The position numbers were made by a program, and so were the translations under genes. The notes beneath the pieces are model-generated. The model was not told where the DNA came from. It worked only from the letters and a program-made list of their open reading frames with translations, and ran no database searches. This document shows positions 46,907 through 59,200 of a stretch of DNA of 64,000 nucleotides, piece after piece; positions within the stretch are counted from its first letter, which is position 1, and every line of letters begins with the position of its first letter. Source of the DNA: Kalaharituber pfeilii (taxonomy: Eukaryota; Ascomycota; Pezizomycetes; Pezizales; Pezizaceae); the NCBI GenBank assembly GCA_015179045.1, contig WHUZ01000002.1, positions 1,922,001 through 1,986,000 on the forward strand, read 5' to 3'.

Positions 46907-47319
46907 ATGTCCGACGACACTCAACCCCCCGTGCCTACCAATGCCGAGGACCTCAAGCGTCAGAAGGCGCTTTCAGCAATGGAGTCCACCTCCATTGTCG
47001 CCGACGATTCCGCTGCGCCGTCTTCCTCCACCTCAACCGCCAACCCGGAGGCACTAGGCGCTGCTCTCGGAAGCATTACTGCAGCAGCAGCAGCCGCCGC
47101 TCCTCCGAAGCCTGCTACCTCTGCTGTGAAGATCAAAGCGGAAGATGTTGCCCTTGTGGTAAGCACAAATTCTGCCGCCTTGTTCCATGCCCACATACTG
47201 ATGCAATTACCAATAAGATGGACCAATTCGAGCTCACGAAGCCCAAGGCGACGGATGCACTGCGGCGCAATGGTGGGGATATAATCGTGACACTGAGAGC
47301 TCTGGTTACCGCTTCTTAG
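46907..47319 (+). CDS. HYPK-like UBA protein (NatA-associated)
   Basis: A small ribosome-associated regulator of the NatA N-terminal acetyltransferase, homologous to huntingtin-interacting protein K. Exons 46907-47158 and 47218-47319 (both phase 0) give 117 residues. The N-terminal 70 residues are acidic, Ser/Thr- and Ala-rich. Next come KIKAEDVALV and, after the intron, MDQFELTKPKATDALRRNGG. This is a UBA-like fold also found in NAC-alpha, ending IIVTLRALVTAS. The intron falls exactly before this conserved Met-Asp. The Ala-rich stretch includes an eight-alanine run from GCA/GCC repeats. It lies convergent to MSH6. Confidence 0.88.
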
Positions 47320-47822
47320 GTGGCGCATTTTGCTACTTGATATGCCCTTTTATTTTAGCCTTTCGAAAAGCTGGCGTAAATCTTAAGGTTGGAGTTTCTC
47401 AATGTGTATTCTATACTGAAAATATTTTTCTTGTGTTTGGTTGGTTCAGATACTTCTGTGCGCTACAAAACACTCTTTGGTTGCAATGGATACAGCATGA
47501 TACATTAGGACTCATTATCATTTGCCACAGCTCTATTTGGTAAGTCATACAAAATCTAGGAAAACAGAGATGTTTCATAAGACAGTAACAGGAAAGATAT
47601 AAGCTGCAATATATATATATATGAGCAACTAAAACTCGCAAAAATGATATATCCTCATACCGTAATCCTCCACTTCTAAAAACGTCGTACCAGCAATATT
47701 ACAAGCAAAACTAGGTAGGACCAAAAACAGGTGAAAATGGAAAGCATATGCTGAACAATATGCAGATGTTGTTCATTCCAGCCTGACTTGATCCACGTGA
47801 GGTTCTCCATGCAGACACCTCC
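47320..47822. other. Convergent 3' intergenic region between HYPK and MSH6
   Basis: A 503-bp AT-rich interval containing a TA dinucleotide run near 47609-47621. No gene is seen. Confidence 0.5.
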
Positions 47823-50800
47823 TTACAGCGCCTCGATAGACTTTAACAGCACTTCCAAAGCCTCATCAGTAACCGCACCCTTTCCTCCTAGAAGCCAGGA
47901 TACATCACTCTGGATGCCCAAGGGCACATAGGCCTCTTCCCTATTCTTCTCCAATCTATCTTTCAGGCGGCTCGTATGCTCAAACTCTCTTGCTGCTTCT
48001 TCGGCTCTGTCGATAATGCTCCGCTTAATACCACACATGGCTGCACAGTGCATACCAAAGCTCCCTTCGGCTACTCCCTCTTCCAATTTATATAAGAACG
48101 TGACACGCTTTTCCTCGTCGTCTACGTCAATCTTCATCCTTCTGCATATAATCTCTGGATGATAGCCTGAGAATTCGTTTGCTAGTGAGTGGTAATGTGT
48201 TGCAAAGAACCCAACACAGCCGATATGAGTAGCAATATGGTGCAGTACAGATTGGGCGACAGCTACCCCGTCATAGGACGACGTACCGCGACCAAGCTCG
48301 TCTAATATGACCAAGGAGCGTGGCGTTGCCTCAGAGAGAATCTTCTTGGTTTCAGCAAGCTCAACAAAGAAGGTAGACTGAGACGCGAATATATTATCGT
48401 TTGCGCCGAGACGAGACATAATACGATCGACTGGGGTCAGGATTGCGGACGCTGCGGGGACATAACATCCAATCTGAGCCATAATAGCAGCAACACATGT
48501 CTGGCTAAAGTTAAAAAACATCGACAATTAAGGATTGATAATGCTCTTACCATACGTAAAACTGTGGATTTCCCAGCAGCATTAGCTCCAGTGAGTAAAG
48601 TTATTTTTGGCGACTGTCCTCCAAGCTGAATATCATTAGGGATAAAATCTCCAATGTTGGGCAACATGCAAGGATGCCTTAAGTCCTCGAACTTGACGAG
48701 ACTCCTTGCGTTCTGTTCCTCTACGAATGTTGGCCGGCAACGAGGCTCTCCCAAAGCTACAGAAGCCTTGCTCAAACTAATCAAACAGTCAATGTGAGCG
48801 ACTATTTTGACAGCCTGTAGCCAGACATCATAGCATTTGTCAAACCGCGCACAAAATCTACCTCGGACCTCTTGCACAATCTGACTGTGGGTCTCTCGAG
48901 CCTCCTGAAGGGTGCGGACAAGCTTTTTGACTTCCGGTGGATAGTATCGTTTAACTTTCTGGGTGCCAGACATTTGTGCCCAGTCTTTTGGAATGTTCTT
49001 TATTTTTGTAGGGACTTCAATCAGATATATCTCTTTCCCTACGTCTCTGAAGCAAATTTCTTTGCATCTAGAGGAAACATTAGTATGCTTTCTAGATAAA
49101 ATTGAGGCGGGAGCGCGTACTTGTACTCCTTCTGATACTTCTTCAGATGTTCGTGAAGCTTCTCAATAGCATCCTCAACGGTGTCCTGGCTTTGATCAAA
49201 GTCTGCTTCTACGCCCCTTTCGGGAACCAATACTCCTTCTCGTTTTGCTTTATCACGATCAAAAGCAGTTTCCCAGGGTTTCAGTTTCTCACCCAAATTT
49301 GGGAGGCTTTTCAGAAGCTGTCCGATCAAACCCTCTCCCTCGCCATTTGCAGAGAGTTCAGCCATTGCATCACGAATTTGCTCGAAACCCTCCAGGACAC
49401 GAACAAAGTCTTGAGCCTTACAGCTGCCCGCATGGATACGACTAATCAATCGTTCTAGATCTGGTATCTTGCTCAATTGTAGTACAAATGTATCCCGAAA
49501 AGAATCATCTGCTAACAGAGCATCAACTGCGTCCAGCCTTGCATTAATCTTCCTGGGGTCCGCGAGTGGGTGGCAAAGCCACTGACGGAACATGCGTTTC
49601 CCAAAAGGAGTAATACAACGATTCAGAAGTGAGAAAAGGGTGCCATCGGTACTTCCATCGAAGGAGTTCGCGAAAATCTTGGTGAACAACTTAGCTGGGA
49701 AAACAACACACGATGCAAAATTTACCTACCTCCAGATTCTGTAGCGTTTGTCCATCCAACACCAAACTGCTCGCCTTTCTAATCGGATCATACCATGTAA
49801 AATTCCCGATACTGACCAGCTCTTTGTCTATTTTAAGGTGCTGCAAGTAGCTCAACAGCCCGCCGAAGGCAGATGTGACTAGCACTTTATTTCGTGCCTC
49901 AGCCAAAACCTTTGGCCACTTGTCCATATTGTCTGGTTCATCCTCTGAGAAATATTCTGTTGAGATGATTTCACGAATGGTAGTGCTTGCATCCCAAAAT
50001 TCTTTACCAGGCTTCAGCTTGTTCCAGATTGTTGTTAGTGAGGTGTTGGTTTTGAGAATTCGGACAGCTTTCATGGAAATATTATTCTTTTCCAGAATCA
50101 GTTCCTTTGGCCTGATTTGGGCCACGAAGGTCTCGAACTTGGTGAACTCCAAATCATCCTCGAATTCTGTCAATTGAAACGCTCCCGTTGCCGTATCAAC
50201 GAAGCAGATACCAAATAATGGGCACCCCTCACTACTAACAGACTCCTAATTATTTTGTAAGCTACCGAACGTGTTGTAACAATTCAGGATAGTAAGTACC
50301 TTGATTGAGACACAGTAAACGCTCATCTCGTCCTGCAACATTCCCTCATCTACCAGCGTGCCACCAGTCAAGACACAACCAAGCTCTCGTTTGATGATAC
50401 CGTCGCCCTTCCCACCAGCGTCTTTCTCCCGCATCTCCTTGCCCAACGCACTTTCTTTCTGATCTACCCTAGCAACCTTGTACCCTTTTGCAATGAACTG
50501 GGCAGCCCACATGTCGAATGCATACTCAGGCATCCCAACCATACGCATATTGACCCGTTCGGTCATTTTGAGGTCAAATTCCTGATTACCAATTGCTATA
50601 AAAAAATTCATCAGCTGGTTAGGACCAATCACTTCTGAACAATTGTATGACTTACTAGCATCATTTTCGAAAAGCTCGTAGAACTTTCCCTTCCGGAAGA
50701 ACACAACGGTATCATAGTTATTGCATTTAATTTCCCAATATTGCTTCTCAAATGGCGTGAAACGTTTCCAGGCTTCAGGAGGAATATATAAAGTTCTGGG

Positions 50801-51728
50801 GTCATAATCTGGATGGTCCGGGGGATTTCCATCCGCGTCCTTCACGTTAACTAACCATTCATAGCGATCGTCATCTTTCCCCTTTCCAGGTTTCGGTTTG
50901 CTGTTCCCTTTAGTTGTAGAAGGTGTCGGCGTTCTTGTAATGGTAGCACCCCGTGCTTTTGATGGGGTAAAAGCTGTCGTTTCTTTTGGCTGGAACGCAA
51001 AACGCGAGGTGGATACAGATGGTGGCTTTGAAGCTTGCGCAGGTTTAATCTGCTTCTTCTTTTTCTGCTTCGGGGAATCTAAATCTTCATCATCGGGAAC
51101 GATGAAATCATCTATGTCTACAGAGATTCAGGGCTGGTTAGATGCGGTTATTCGATTTCTGGTATGAGATGAATTTACCTTCGTCAACATCCATCGCCTC
51201 TTCGCCAACAAACTCATCCTCACTCTCTTCTACTGTTTTCCTTCGTTTTCCAACCGGTCGTCCATTCAGCTTTGGGTCATCTTCATCGCTGGATTCTGCA
51301 TAAGTCACCCGTTTCGAGCCCCTGACTCCAGTTGGAGATTCATTGCGAGCTATAGGCGAAGACTGCTCCACATTTCGGTGCTGAAGTCTTCCTCTTGACT
51401 TGAACGCAGCAATGGGGGTTTCGGCATCAGTGAAGGACGGGCCATCGCTTGAGAAAACACCAGCCGGGGGTGATACTGGTAAGTTAAGCCTATTACTCCC
51501 CACAAGTGGATTTGGAGGAGGTAGCTCAGTTTCGCTTTCGTCGTTCTCAATTAGAGCAGAGCCTTCGGAATTTTTATTCTCCTTTTCGTCCTCAGTTTTT
51601 TTTGGTGTAACAGCTGCCTTCGTGAAGAAGCTGAGTAAACTTCGCTGTTTCGTGGCTGCGGAAGGTATCTCGCGGACATTTTTCCTATTGGAGACCGGGG
51701 TCTTGACAGGATTATCGCCTTTTGTCAT
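47823..51728 (-). CDS. MSH6: DNA mismatch repair protein Msh6
   Basis: With Msh2 it forms MutS-alpha, which recognises base mismatches and small loops in nuclear DNA. I choose the ATG at 51728 (MTKGDNPVKT) because it places a PIP-box (Gln28, Leu31, Phe34, Phe35 in QRSLLSFF) near the N-terminus, as in other Msh6 proteins. A long charged, Ser-rich linker follows. The mismatch-binding domain carries FFRKGKFYELFEND with the Phe-x-Glu motif. Connector, core and clamp domains continue through several introns. The ATPase has Walker A LTGANAAGKST, split from the rest by an intron near 48550-48527. Walker B is LVILDELGRGTSSYDG, followed by FFATHYHSLA and the helix-turn-helix tail. The stop is TAA 47823-47825. 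All catalytic motifs are present. Confidence 0.96.
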
Positions 51729-52446
51729 CCCGACTGTGATAGGGCTGAGCCTTATTGTGTACGTACCAGCAAGCCGAATTTGATGGAGACGGTTGCTTGG
51801 AAGAAGAGTAGGCCGTGATACTTGAAGAGTCCCCAGCACTCAGGCCTATGCTAGTGTGCACCGATGAGACGCGTTTTTTTCAATGAAGCAACACACAAAC
51901 CAGGAATTGGCTATGATATGATACGCTGCCGCTCCAGCAACACGGGTCGCCTGTGGCTGCCGCAGCGTTGCATACAGACTGCCGTACCTGGTTTGGCATC
52001 GGGCGCGGATCTTCGCCTGGGCCTGGGCGGGGGCACGGTTGGCAGTGATGATATTAGCTAAGACAAGCTGATACAATCCAGTATCTCCAACGCAAATGGA
52101 GCAACGCACCGCGGCATACAGGCCTGATTGTTTCCTCTTCACCATTGGATTCGAACATTTGAACATGTTCTCTTAGGGAACCACCCAAATATACCGCCCC
52201 ACATATGCCAGAGCACAGGAATTTGCAAACTAAAAATCAAGCACTCCAAAACTCCCTATCAGTTTTGGCAAAGAAAAAAAAAAAGAAAAAGAAAAAGAAA
52301 GAAAGAAAGAGCGTGAAGCATGATAAAATCAAGTAACTTTTGGCTAACAACAACCATGCCTTTGTGTTCCCGTTCTCCATACTTCCCCCGTCCCCGCACT
52401 CAGATTCACCAGTTCTGCCTTTCCTCGGCGCATATAACACGCCATA
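51729..52446. promoter_or_regulatory. MSH6 upstream region
   Basis: About 700 bp holding the MSH6 promoter and the 3' flank of the TFIIIA gene. It includes the MCB at 51869-51874 and an AAAAAG/AAAG purine run at 52275-52310. No gene is seen. Confidence 0.5.
51869..51874. promoter_or_regulatory. MluI cell-cycle box (ACGCGT) upstream of MSH6
   Basis: A perfect ACGCGT lies 141 bp upstream of the MSH6 ATG. In yeasts this hexamer binds MBF and drives G1/S expression of replication and repair genes, MSH6 among them. Conservation of this control here is inferred from one site. Confidence 0.5.
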
Positions 52447-54268
52447 TCATGACCATTCCCCTACCACAATTCCTCCCGCTGCTTCGAAACCCTCCTCATC
52501 CGTCTCGCTCCAGTCCTCCTTCTGATCTCCCTGCCCATCTGCCTCGCTACTCATGTGTATATATATCCCACTCTGCCCATGGTGTCCACCCTCAACCCCC
52601 AGATGTGCTTGCACCCCCGCAAAAACCTCTGTAATCTGCCGCTCGCCAAAGTGATGCGCCGTCTCCAAATGCACCTCCAGGTCATACCTCCTTCCAAATC
52701 GATACTTGCATCCTCCAACCACGCAGGGAATTTCCCTCCCCGGCAAATCCTCGTACCCCACTCCCGTTAACTTCGTCAGTAGCAATCCCTTGTTCTTTGG
52801 AGCCTTTGCCCCCGCCTTCATGGTCCTGCTCTTCTCCCTGCCCGCAGACCTACCAGTAAAATGCGTATTATAATGTAATTCCATCGTCGCCTTATGCCCA
52901 AACGCCTTTTCGCATCCCCCAAACGCGCATGCAAATGGCCTTTCACCATTGTGCACTGTCCTCTGATGCGACACCATCCCCCACCTCCTCGCAAACCCCT
53001 GCCCGCAAGTTTCGCAGACGAACCGGCGCCGCCGCTCTTCGAGAGGCGCAGAGTGGTTCTCGGAAACGTGTAAGCGCAGATCCCGGTTGGACTTGCAGCG
53101 CTTGCCGCACGTTTTGCAGATTGGCGGGTGCGCGGAGCGGATGTGGGCCTGGAGGAGGGCATAAGTTTTGAAGCCACGGCGGGAGGAGAGTGTGCCGCCG
53201 GTGGTGGCTGTCAATGCGGGAGCTGGGTGCGCGGTAGTTGTGCTGGAGGCGGTGATGGGTGTACATGCATCGAGCCCGACGATTGTGACACCAGCCGAAG
53301 TCGTAGCCAGGACCTCTTCAACCTGCTCGCCATCCCCATCCCCATTTCCAACTTCATCTTTACCATCCTCGTCCCCTGGCCAAAGCAGAATGGTCCCCGC
53401 CGTTATCCCATCGATATGCGCCTCCAGCACCTCCTTTCCCTCCCCATTCCCGTCTTCAGTCGCCATACACTCCTCACAGAAATACTTCGCTACCCCCTTG
53501 TGCTCCCTATTCACATGGCTCTCTAGCTTACCCTTCGTCTCAAAACTCATTGAACAATTAACGCTTGGGTCCTCCTCAGACATATACTTGCACGCAAACG
53601 GCTTGAGTCCTAAATGCTCTGTCCTAATATGCCGCCCCAGCTGTGTCTTCTTCCGGAACCCCGCCGTGCACGGAGGATACTCAGTGCAATTGTGTGGGAA
53701 CCGCTGCTGATGTGACTCCATATGTCGTTTCAAGTGCTGTGCTGTTGCGAATGTTCTCCCACACCGCTTGGTGTCCCCATCCAGGGATGCAGGGTCCTGA
53801 ACAAGGATGTCACATTGGTACGAGAAGTTCTTCTCATGCACAGCCTTTTTATGTGCGCGGAGGTGCGAGTCGCGGAAGAAGGACTTGCCGCAGTCGGTGC
53901 AAACGTGCGGGCGCTGACCCGTATGCGTGTTGAGGTGGTCATCGAGGCGGCATGGGCGGTCGAAGGATTTGGTGCAGTTGGGGTAGGTGCAGGTGTAGAC
54001 TGTTTTGGGGTGGGAAATTGGTTAGTATTATAGGTGAGATTTTCCATTAGACAGGAGACAGCGGAAGAGGACCTTTTTCCCTCACCACCTTGCGTTTCTT
54101 CTGTGCTGAGTTTGTGTTATTGGTTTCCTCCCCCTGGGTACCATCAGTAGCAGGAGCGTCGGGTATGAACGGTTTTACAAGTGACGCTTTTTGTCTTCTC
54201 TTCGTCGCAACTGGTAGGGTGGTTGTAGATACCGCTGCCTCCGTGGACAGCAGCACGCGAGAAGGCAT
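52447..54268 (-). CDS. C2H2 zinc-finger protein, transcription factor IIIA type
   Basis: A putative Pol III factor that binds the 5S rRNA gene and 5S RNA. The ATG at 54268 gives a basic leader with KKRRK-type patches. An intron (donor near 54075, acceptor near 54007) joins EK to VYTCTYPNCTKSF. Successive C2H2 fingers follow in TFIIIA order and spacing: DRPCRLDDHLNTH, CTDCGKSFFRDSHLRAH, RCGRTFATAQHLKRH, GFRKKTQLGRH and MSFETKGKLESH. A degenerate, acidic insertion comes next. Then GFKTYALLQAHIRSAH, CKTCGKRCKSNRDLRLH, CETCGQGFARRWGMVSH, CEKAFGHKATMELH and CKYRFGRRYDLEVH. There are about ten fingers, with the long insert typical of fungal TFIIIA. The C-terminal tail is acidic. The target is inferred from architecture. 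Confidence 0.8.
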
Positions 54269-54721
54269 TGCAATCCAACTCCGGAATCTACAGCAATTAC
54301 AGTCACTCGTCAGAGCCTTGCAAATGGTGAAGCCGCTTTCTTGGCCTCTGCTGGGGGTGGGGGTGGGGGAGGGGGGGCGTTTTGCCCTACGATATCTCCG
54401 TGACTGGCGGTTCCATCGTCCTTCCATGTACACAGGGCAGGGCAGTGTCTTGGCATTCCTGTGCCGGGTGCGCATAGGCAGCGTCTTGACGCGGAATCCA
54501 TATCATAGTGCTGTCGGAAAGTTGAAAAAGGAATATATCATATGCTTTCGGATGCATGCGGATTTCACTCAGAGATTGGTCATGGGTTACTTGGTGAAAC
54601 TGGGTATGTCATTGTAACTTTTAAATAAGTAAGAATACACGTTCCAGTTCGTCTTTGGCCTTGCTTCCAAATCAATACTATGGTTTATCCTCCACAAGAA
54701 ATTCGCAGTCACAGTGCCACC
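54269..54721. other. Intergenic region
   Basis: Promoter side of the TFIIIA gene and 3' flank of UreG, 453 bp. A G-rich tract (GGGGGTGGGGGTGGGGGAGGGG-like) lies at 54351-54376. An upstream leader exon of the TFIIIA gene could lie here, since CTGTAG precedes the first exon. Confidence 0.45.
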
Positions 54722-55776
54722 TCACGCCTTCCTCGGAATCTCACTCGCCCCACTACTTCTCCACGCACTCAGAATCATCTCCACAATATCATTAACCCCA
54801 TTCCCGTTCTTGACCTGCGCAAAGATGGTCGGTCCGCCTTCGCGCATGCGCCGGGCGTCGCGATCCATGACGTCGAGGTCGGCGCCGACAATGGGTGCTA
54901 AATCGGTCTTGTTGATGACTAGGAGGTCAGACTGAGTAATTCCAGGGCCGCCTTTGCGGGGTATTTTATCGCCGCCAGAGACGTCGATCTGCTACGTGTG
55001 TGAGCATACAGTAAATTGCAATACGCCGGTAGCAAGGTGATACCCACAACATAGATGATGAAATCCGCCAATTCTCTAGAGTAATTCGCTGCCAGGTTAT
55101 CACCTCCGGACTCAATCAATAGCAGCTGTGTATCGAACTGCGTATGCAGCTCCTCGAGAGCCTGCAAGTTCGCAGATATGTCCTCGCGCACGGCAGCGTG
55201 CGGGCACCCACCGGTCTCAATCGCCTTAATGCGCTCGGGAGCAAGGGCTTGGTTGCGGACGAGAAATTCTTGATCTTCCCTGTGCGGTGAGTTAGCGGTG
55301 GACTGAGGAGAAGGCCGGCGAGTAGGTTGCGATGGGGGAGTCAAGGAGTGGACAGAAAGGTGGACGGTACCTGGTAAAAATGTCGTTCGTGACGGTGGCA
55401 ATGGAGTATTTGTCGCGAAGAGCGAGGCAGAGGGCAAGCATTAGAGCAGTCTTGCCGGAGCCGACGGGACTAGGGAATGGCAGAGGCGTATATTAGCCAT
55501 ACATACCTCACAATTACATTTTTACCAAAACAGTCCGCTACACCTCAATTGAGGGTCAGAGCTGGAGGCTGTCTAGTGCTATGAAACGAACAGACAGCTT
55601 TAGCAGAGGACTTACCCACCAATCCCGACTGTAAACGCCCTCTCATGAAAGTTTCTCCCCTCCACAATTGGCAACTCCCGCCCCAGATACGACCCGGGCC
55701 CATCGAGGACTTCGTGCGTATGCCCGTGCTCTGTGTGGGAGTGGGAGTGGCCGTCATGGGAGTGGGTGTGCGACAT
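54722..55776 (-). CDS. ureG: Urease accessory GTPase UreG
   Basis: A SIMIBI-class GTPase that delivers Ni2+ to apo-urease together with UreD and UreF. The ATG at 55776 starts a His-rich nickel-binding leader ([18 protein letters not shown]), common in eukaryotic UreG. The first intron interrupts the P-loop, giving [18 protein letters not shown] after splicing. [26 protein letters not shown] (the Cys-Pro-His metal site) and [13 protein letters not shown] follow. Then come [28 protein letters not shown] (the NKxD guanine motif) and [12 protein letters not shown]. The chain ends in a helix and SEIPRKA. Several introns are needed, and the motifs fall in the right order with none missing. No other urease gene is in the window. 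Confidence 0.93.
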
Positions 55777-56267
55777 GTTTCTCTTGGCAATCTGGGAGTG
55801 CGACTGGAGGGACGTTAGTAAGTTGGATATGTAGTGGAGGTGGCGATGCGAGACGAGATTGCGATGGCTGATGACAGATGGGGGGCGGAGCAGATGTAGG
55901 ACGTCGGCATGGCCGGGGCTTATGGGATGTGGGTGTCACGTGGTGATAATGGATGTGAATGAGTATACCCGATGTGGAAGTCGCTTCATTCAATTGCAGT
56001 TAGTCTCGGCGCCGATTGCAGTTGCACTGGAGAGAAAGAAACGCTTGGTCGATGTCAATACTTCACCAACGCAATAAATATATCCTTGCGCTAACTCTAT
56101 AGGATGAGGGGGAAAAGATAAGAAAATTGATATCCATCCGCGTTTAGCTTTTTTACTCTTTGGGTCCGTATGCAGCAAAAGCATGCAAAAATTATAACAT
56201 ACAGAAAAAAATCAAATCCAACACAGAAAAAGCGGATAAACGATCCTACTTATATATGTGCCCACCT
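55777..56267. promoter_or_regulatory. UreG promoter and LYS2 3' flank
   Basis: A 491-bp interval. A palindromic CACGTG lies at 55937-55942, 161 bp upstream of the UreG start. It is a generic bHLH site and its use is not shown. No gene is seen. Confidence 0.45.
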
Positions 56268-59200
56268 CTATGAATGCACAAGCGCCCCTCTACCACCAAC
56301 AGTAGCCAAGCACCTCCTTTGACTCTCACTAATCTCAATCCTCGGCAGCACCAGTTTCTCTTCCGCACCGTCCTCGATAGCCGGTGGAAAGGGCAGGAAT
56401 CCGAGGCTGACCAGGTACCCGAGATACACGCCCATGGTATCCACGCCGACTCTCATACCACTGCTCTTATCTTCCTTGGTCCACTGCGCATCGTTTTGTA
56501 AGGCTTCAACGGCATTGGAGTCATCCAGCTCTGGTGCCTTGGTAGATTGTGGTAGATTATCAAGCACGAAATGTAGAAGCGGGAATAAGGCGTTAGTTTC
56601 CTCCTTTCCGTCGGCCGAGACTCGTGGAGCTGTGATATGCTTCTCGAGCGCGATACGCCAAGGGATGTAGTCAGTTGTAGTGACGGGGTAGTTGTATGTA
56701 CCCAGTGTGGAGAGGAAATCAGTGAACCTGAGCCTGGGGTGTGACGTAACGTGGGCGACGGTGCTAGCTTTACCATGGCCTGGCGGGAAGAATGCGCAAG
56801 CGGTGACGACCCTGGCGACATGGTCGACAGGGACCATGTTGACAGTATTATGGATGGAGGGGATTGAGCCTAATTGAATGCATCCCTTGATCATACGAAT
56901 CAAGAAGTCATCGGTATTTGTAACTCCGGACTTACTATCACCAGTAACGTAACCGGGGCGAACCACACATCCTGTGAGGTTGCGTCTGCCAGCCTCCCGG
57001 ACAAGGTACTCGGCAGCCCATTTGCTTTGCCCGTATCCGGTGGAGAGCCCAGTTGCTGAACCCTCTAGATCATCAGACTCAGGAATTCCAGCCCCACCAG
57101 CTTCCAGGATGCTGTCTGACAACTGCACGTAATGTTGACAATCCAGAACCGAAGTTGAAGAAACGAAAACAAAGCTCTTTGGCTTTCCGTTCTTGCAAAG
57201 ATTGAGTGCGTCAAACGTTCCAGCAACGTTGGCAGCACGCAGCTTGTTATACGGATACACCCAGTGAACTTGAGCACCATTATGGATTACCGCGTCTACC
57301 TCATGTTCAAGTCTCACCCATGTACTCGAATTGATACCAAGATCGGGTTTACCAAGTTCACCAGTTACAGCTTCGATTCGAGGGAACCATGAGGCGTCCC
57401 ATATGCCATAGGCTTCACAAGAATTGACGACACGCTCGAGGCCTTTCTCAGTGTTTGGTGCGCGAACATGGCAGATAACCCTCTTAATCTCAGGATTCTG
57501 CCGGGAGAGTAAATCGTGGAGAATATAGACCCCTAAAAAGCCAGTTGCACCTGTGAGGAACACTGTAGCCCCACCAGTAGTACGCAGTTCTTCAAGATTT
57601 TGGTGTGCAGAGGGGAAGAAACTTGGCAAAGAACTTTCTGCGTAACTTCGGGCGTCAGTCGCATACGCATATTCCGACTTCGACTTTTCATCTGGTGTTG
57701 CAGCTGACGGGTCACCGCCTGCTAGTGTCTGAATCGAAAGCTCTCCAGTGCCCTTAAGTCTTTCGATTTCGCCTGCAAGCCCTGCCAATGTGGGGAATTT
57801 GAAAATTGCTCCAAGCGAAATATCAACGACAAATTTCTTCCTAACTTCGAAAATCATGCGGGTGGCGAGGATGGAATGTCCACCAAGATCAAAAAAGTTG
57901 TCGTTTAGGTCAATCTGAGCAGTAGAGTGGGTAAGGAGTGATTGCCATATCTCACAAAGTTCCTTCTGTATGGATGTAAACGTGGGCCCTTCAGGCTCTG
58001 CTGTTGGATCACCTTTCTTTAGTCTCCTGCGGCGCGCAGCGGCAGCAAGTTGAGCAGTATCTGGAAAGGGCAGGGCTGGTTTGTCGATTTTTCCATTAGG
58101 ATTTAAGGGTAGTTTGCGGAGTGGTACGACAACTAGTTGCTTGTAAGTAAACAGTTGGAGAGAGTCAGGGAATAGTAACATACCTGTGGGCACGGCGTAG
58201 CTAGGGAGCTTCTTCTTCAGGTATTCTTTGATATCTTTGATTAACTTCCCATACTTCCGCAGTCCCTTAACGATTTCATCACCTTTCTTAATATTGTCTT
58301 CTTCATCCACGATTTCATCTGCGCTAACAAGCGCCTCAAGCTCAGAGTTCTGAAGAGGGACGATATAAGAGATCAGAACTGGTTCCTCATCCTTGTCTCT
58401 TCGGACCAGGGTACAATTTTCTCTAACAAGTGGGTGTTGAGACAAATGGGTGTCGATTTCACCAAGCTCAATTCTGAAGCCACGAATCTTGACTTGGTCG
58501 TCAGCCCGGCCACTGCATTCAACGTTCCCGTCAGGAGTGTATCGGCCTAGATCACCAGTTCTGTAAAGCCTATCTCGTGGACCCATGAAAAATCCTACCC
58601 ATGGGACATCCGGGCCCACGACATGCACCTCGTCCCAGTATCCTTCTGGAATAAACCAGTTCTTGACGAACTTCGTAGCAGTCATATCAGGAAGTCTAAG
58701 ATATCCTTCAGCAAGCCCAGCAGCCCTAACGTAGATTTCTCCGATTTCTCCCACGCCACAAATTTGCTCTCTGTTATGCCGGTTTACGACAAGAAGCTGC
58801 ACATTGAGCATACCCTTTCCTGCGGGTATGACATCTTTCTGGCTTTGGCAGAAAGTTGGATCGGAGTTCAGCGATGGAACCTCGAAATAGGACACTGCTC
58901 GCTGTGTTTCAGTTGTTCCGTACATATTCACGACAGCAACATTCCTAGCCAGAGATTGGAGACGTAAGCAATCTCGCTTGGTCAAGATGTCACCCACAAA
59001 GAATGCATGATGAAGACTTGGAATAGCTCTGGTGGCTTGTGCTGAGAGAAGCTGGCCCATGGCAGGTGTCAAGTGTGTGATAGTTGCACCGTTCTCGTCC
59101 ATCCATTCAGCTAAACGGCCAGGAGTGCCAATATCATCAACAGTTGGGACTAATAGCTTTGCTCCCAAAAAAAGAGGAGTGAAAATATCCCGCTGAATAG

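Noticed and set aside
53128..54033. Long plus-strand frames antisense to the TFIIIA gene
   Set aside because: They are shadows of the GC-rich zinc-finger coding strand. The minus strand has clear C2H2 periodicity.
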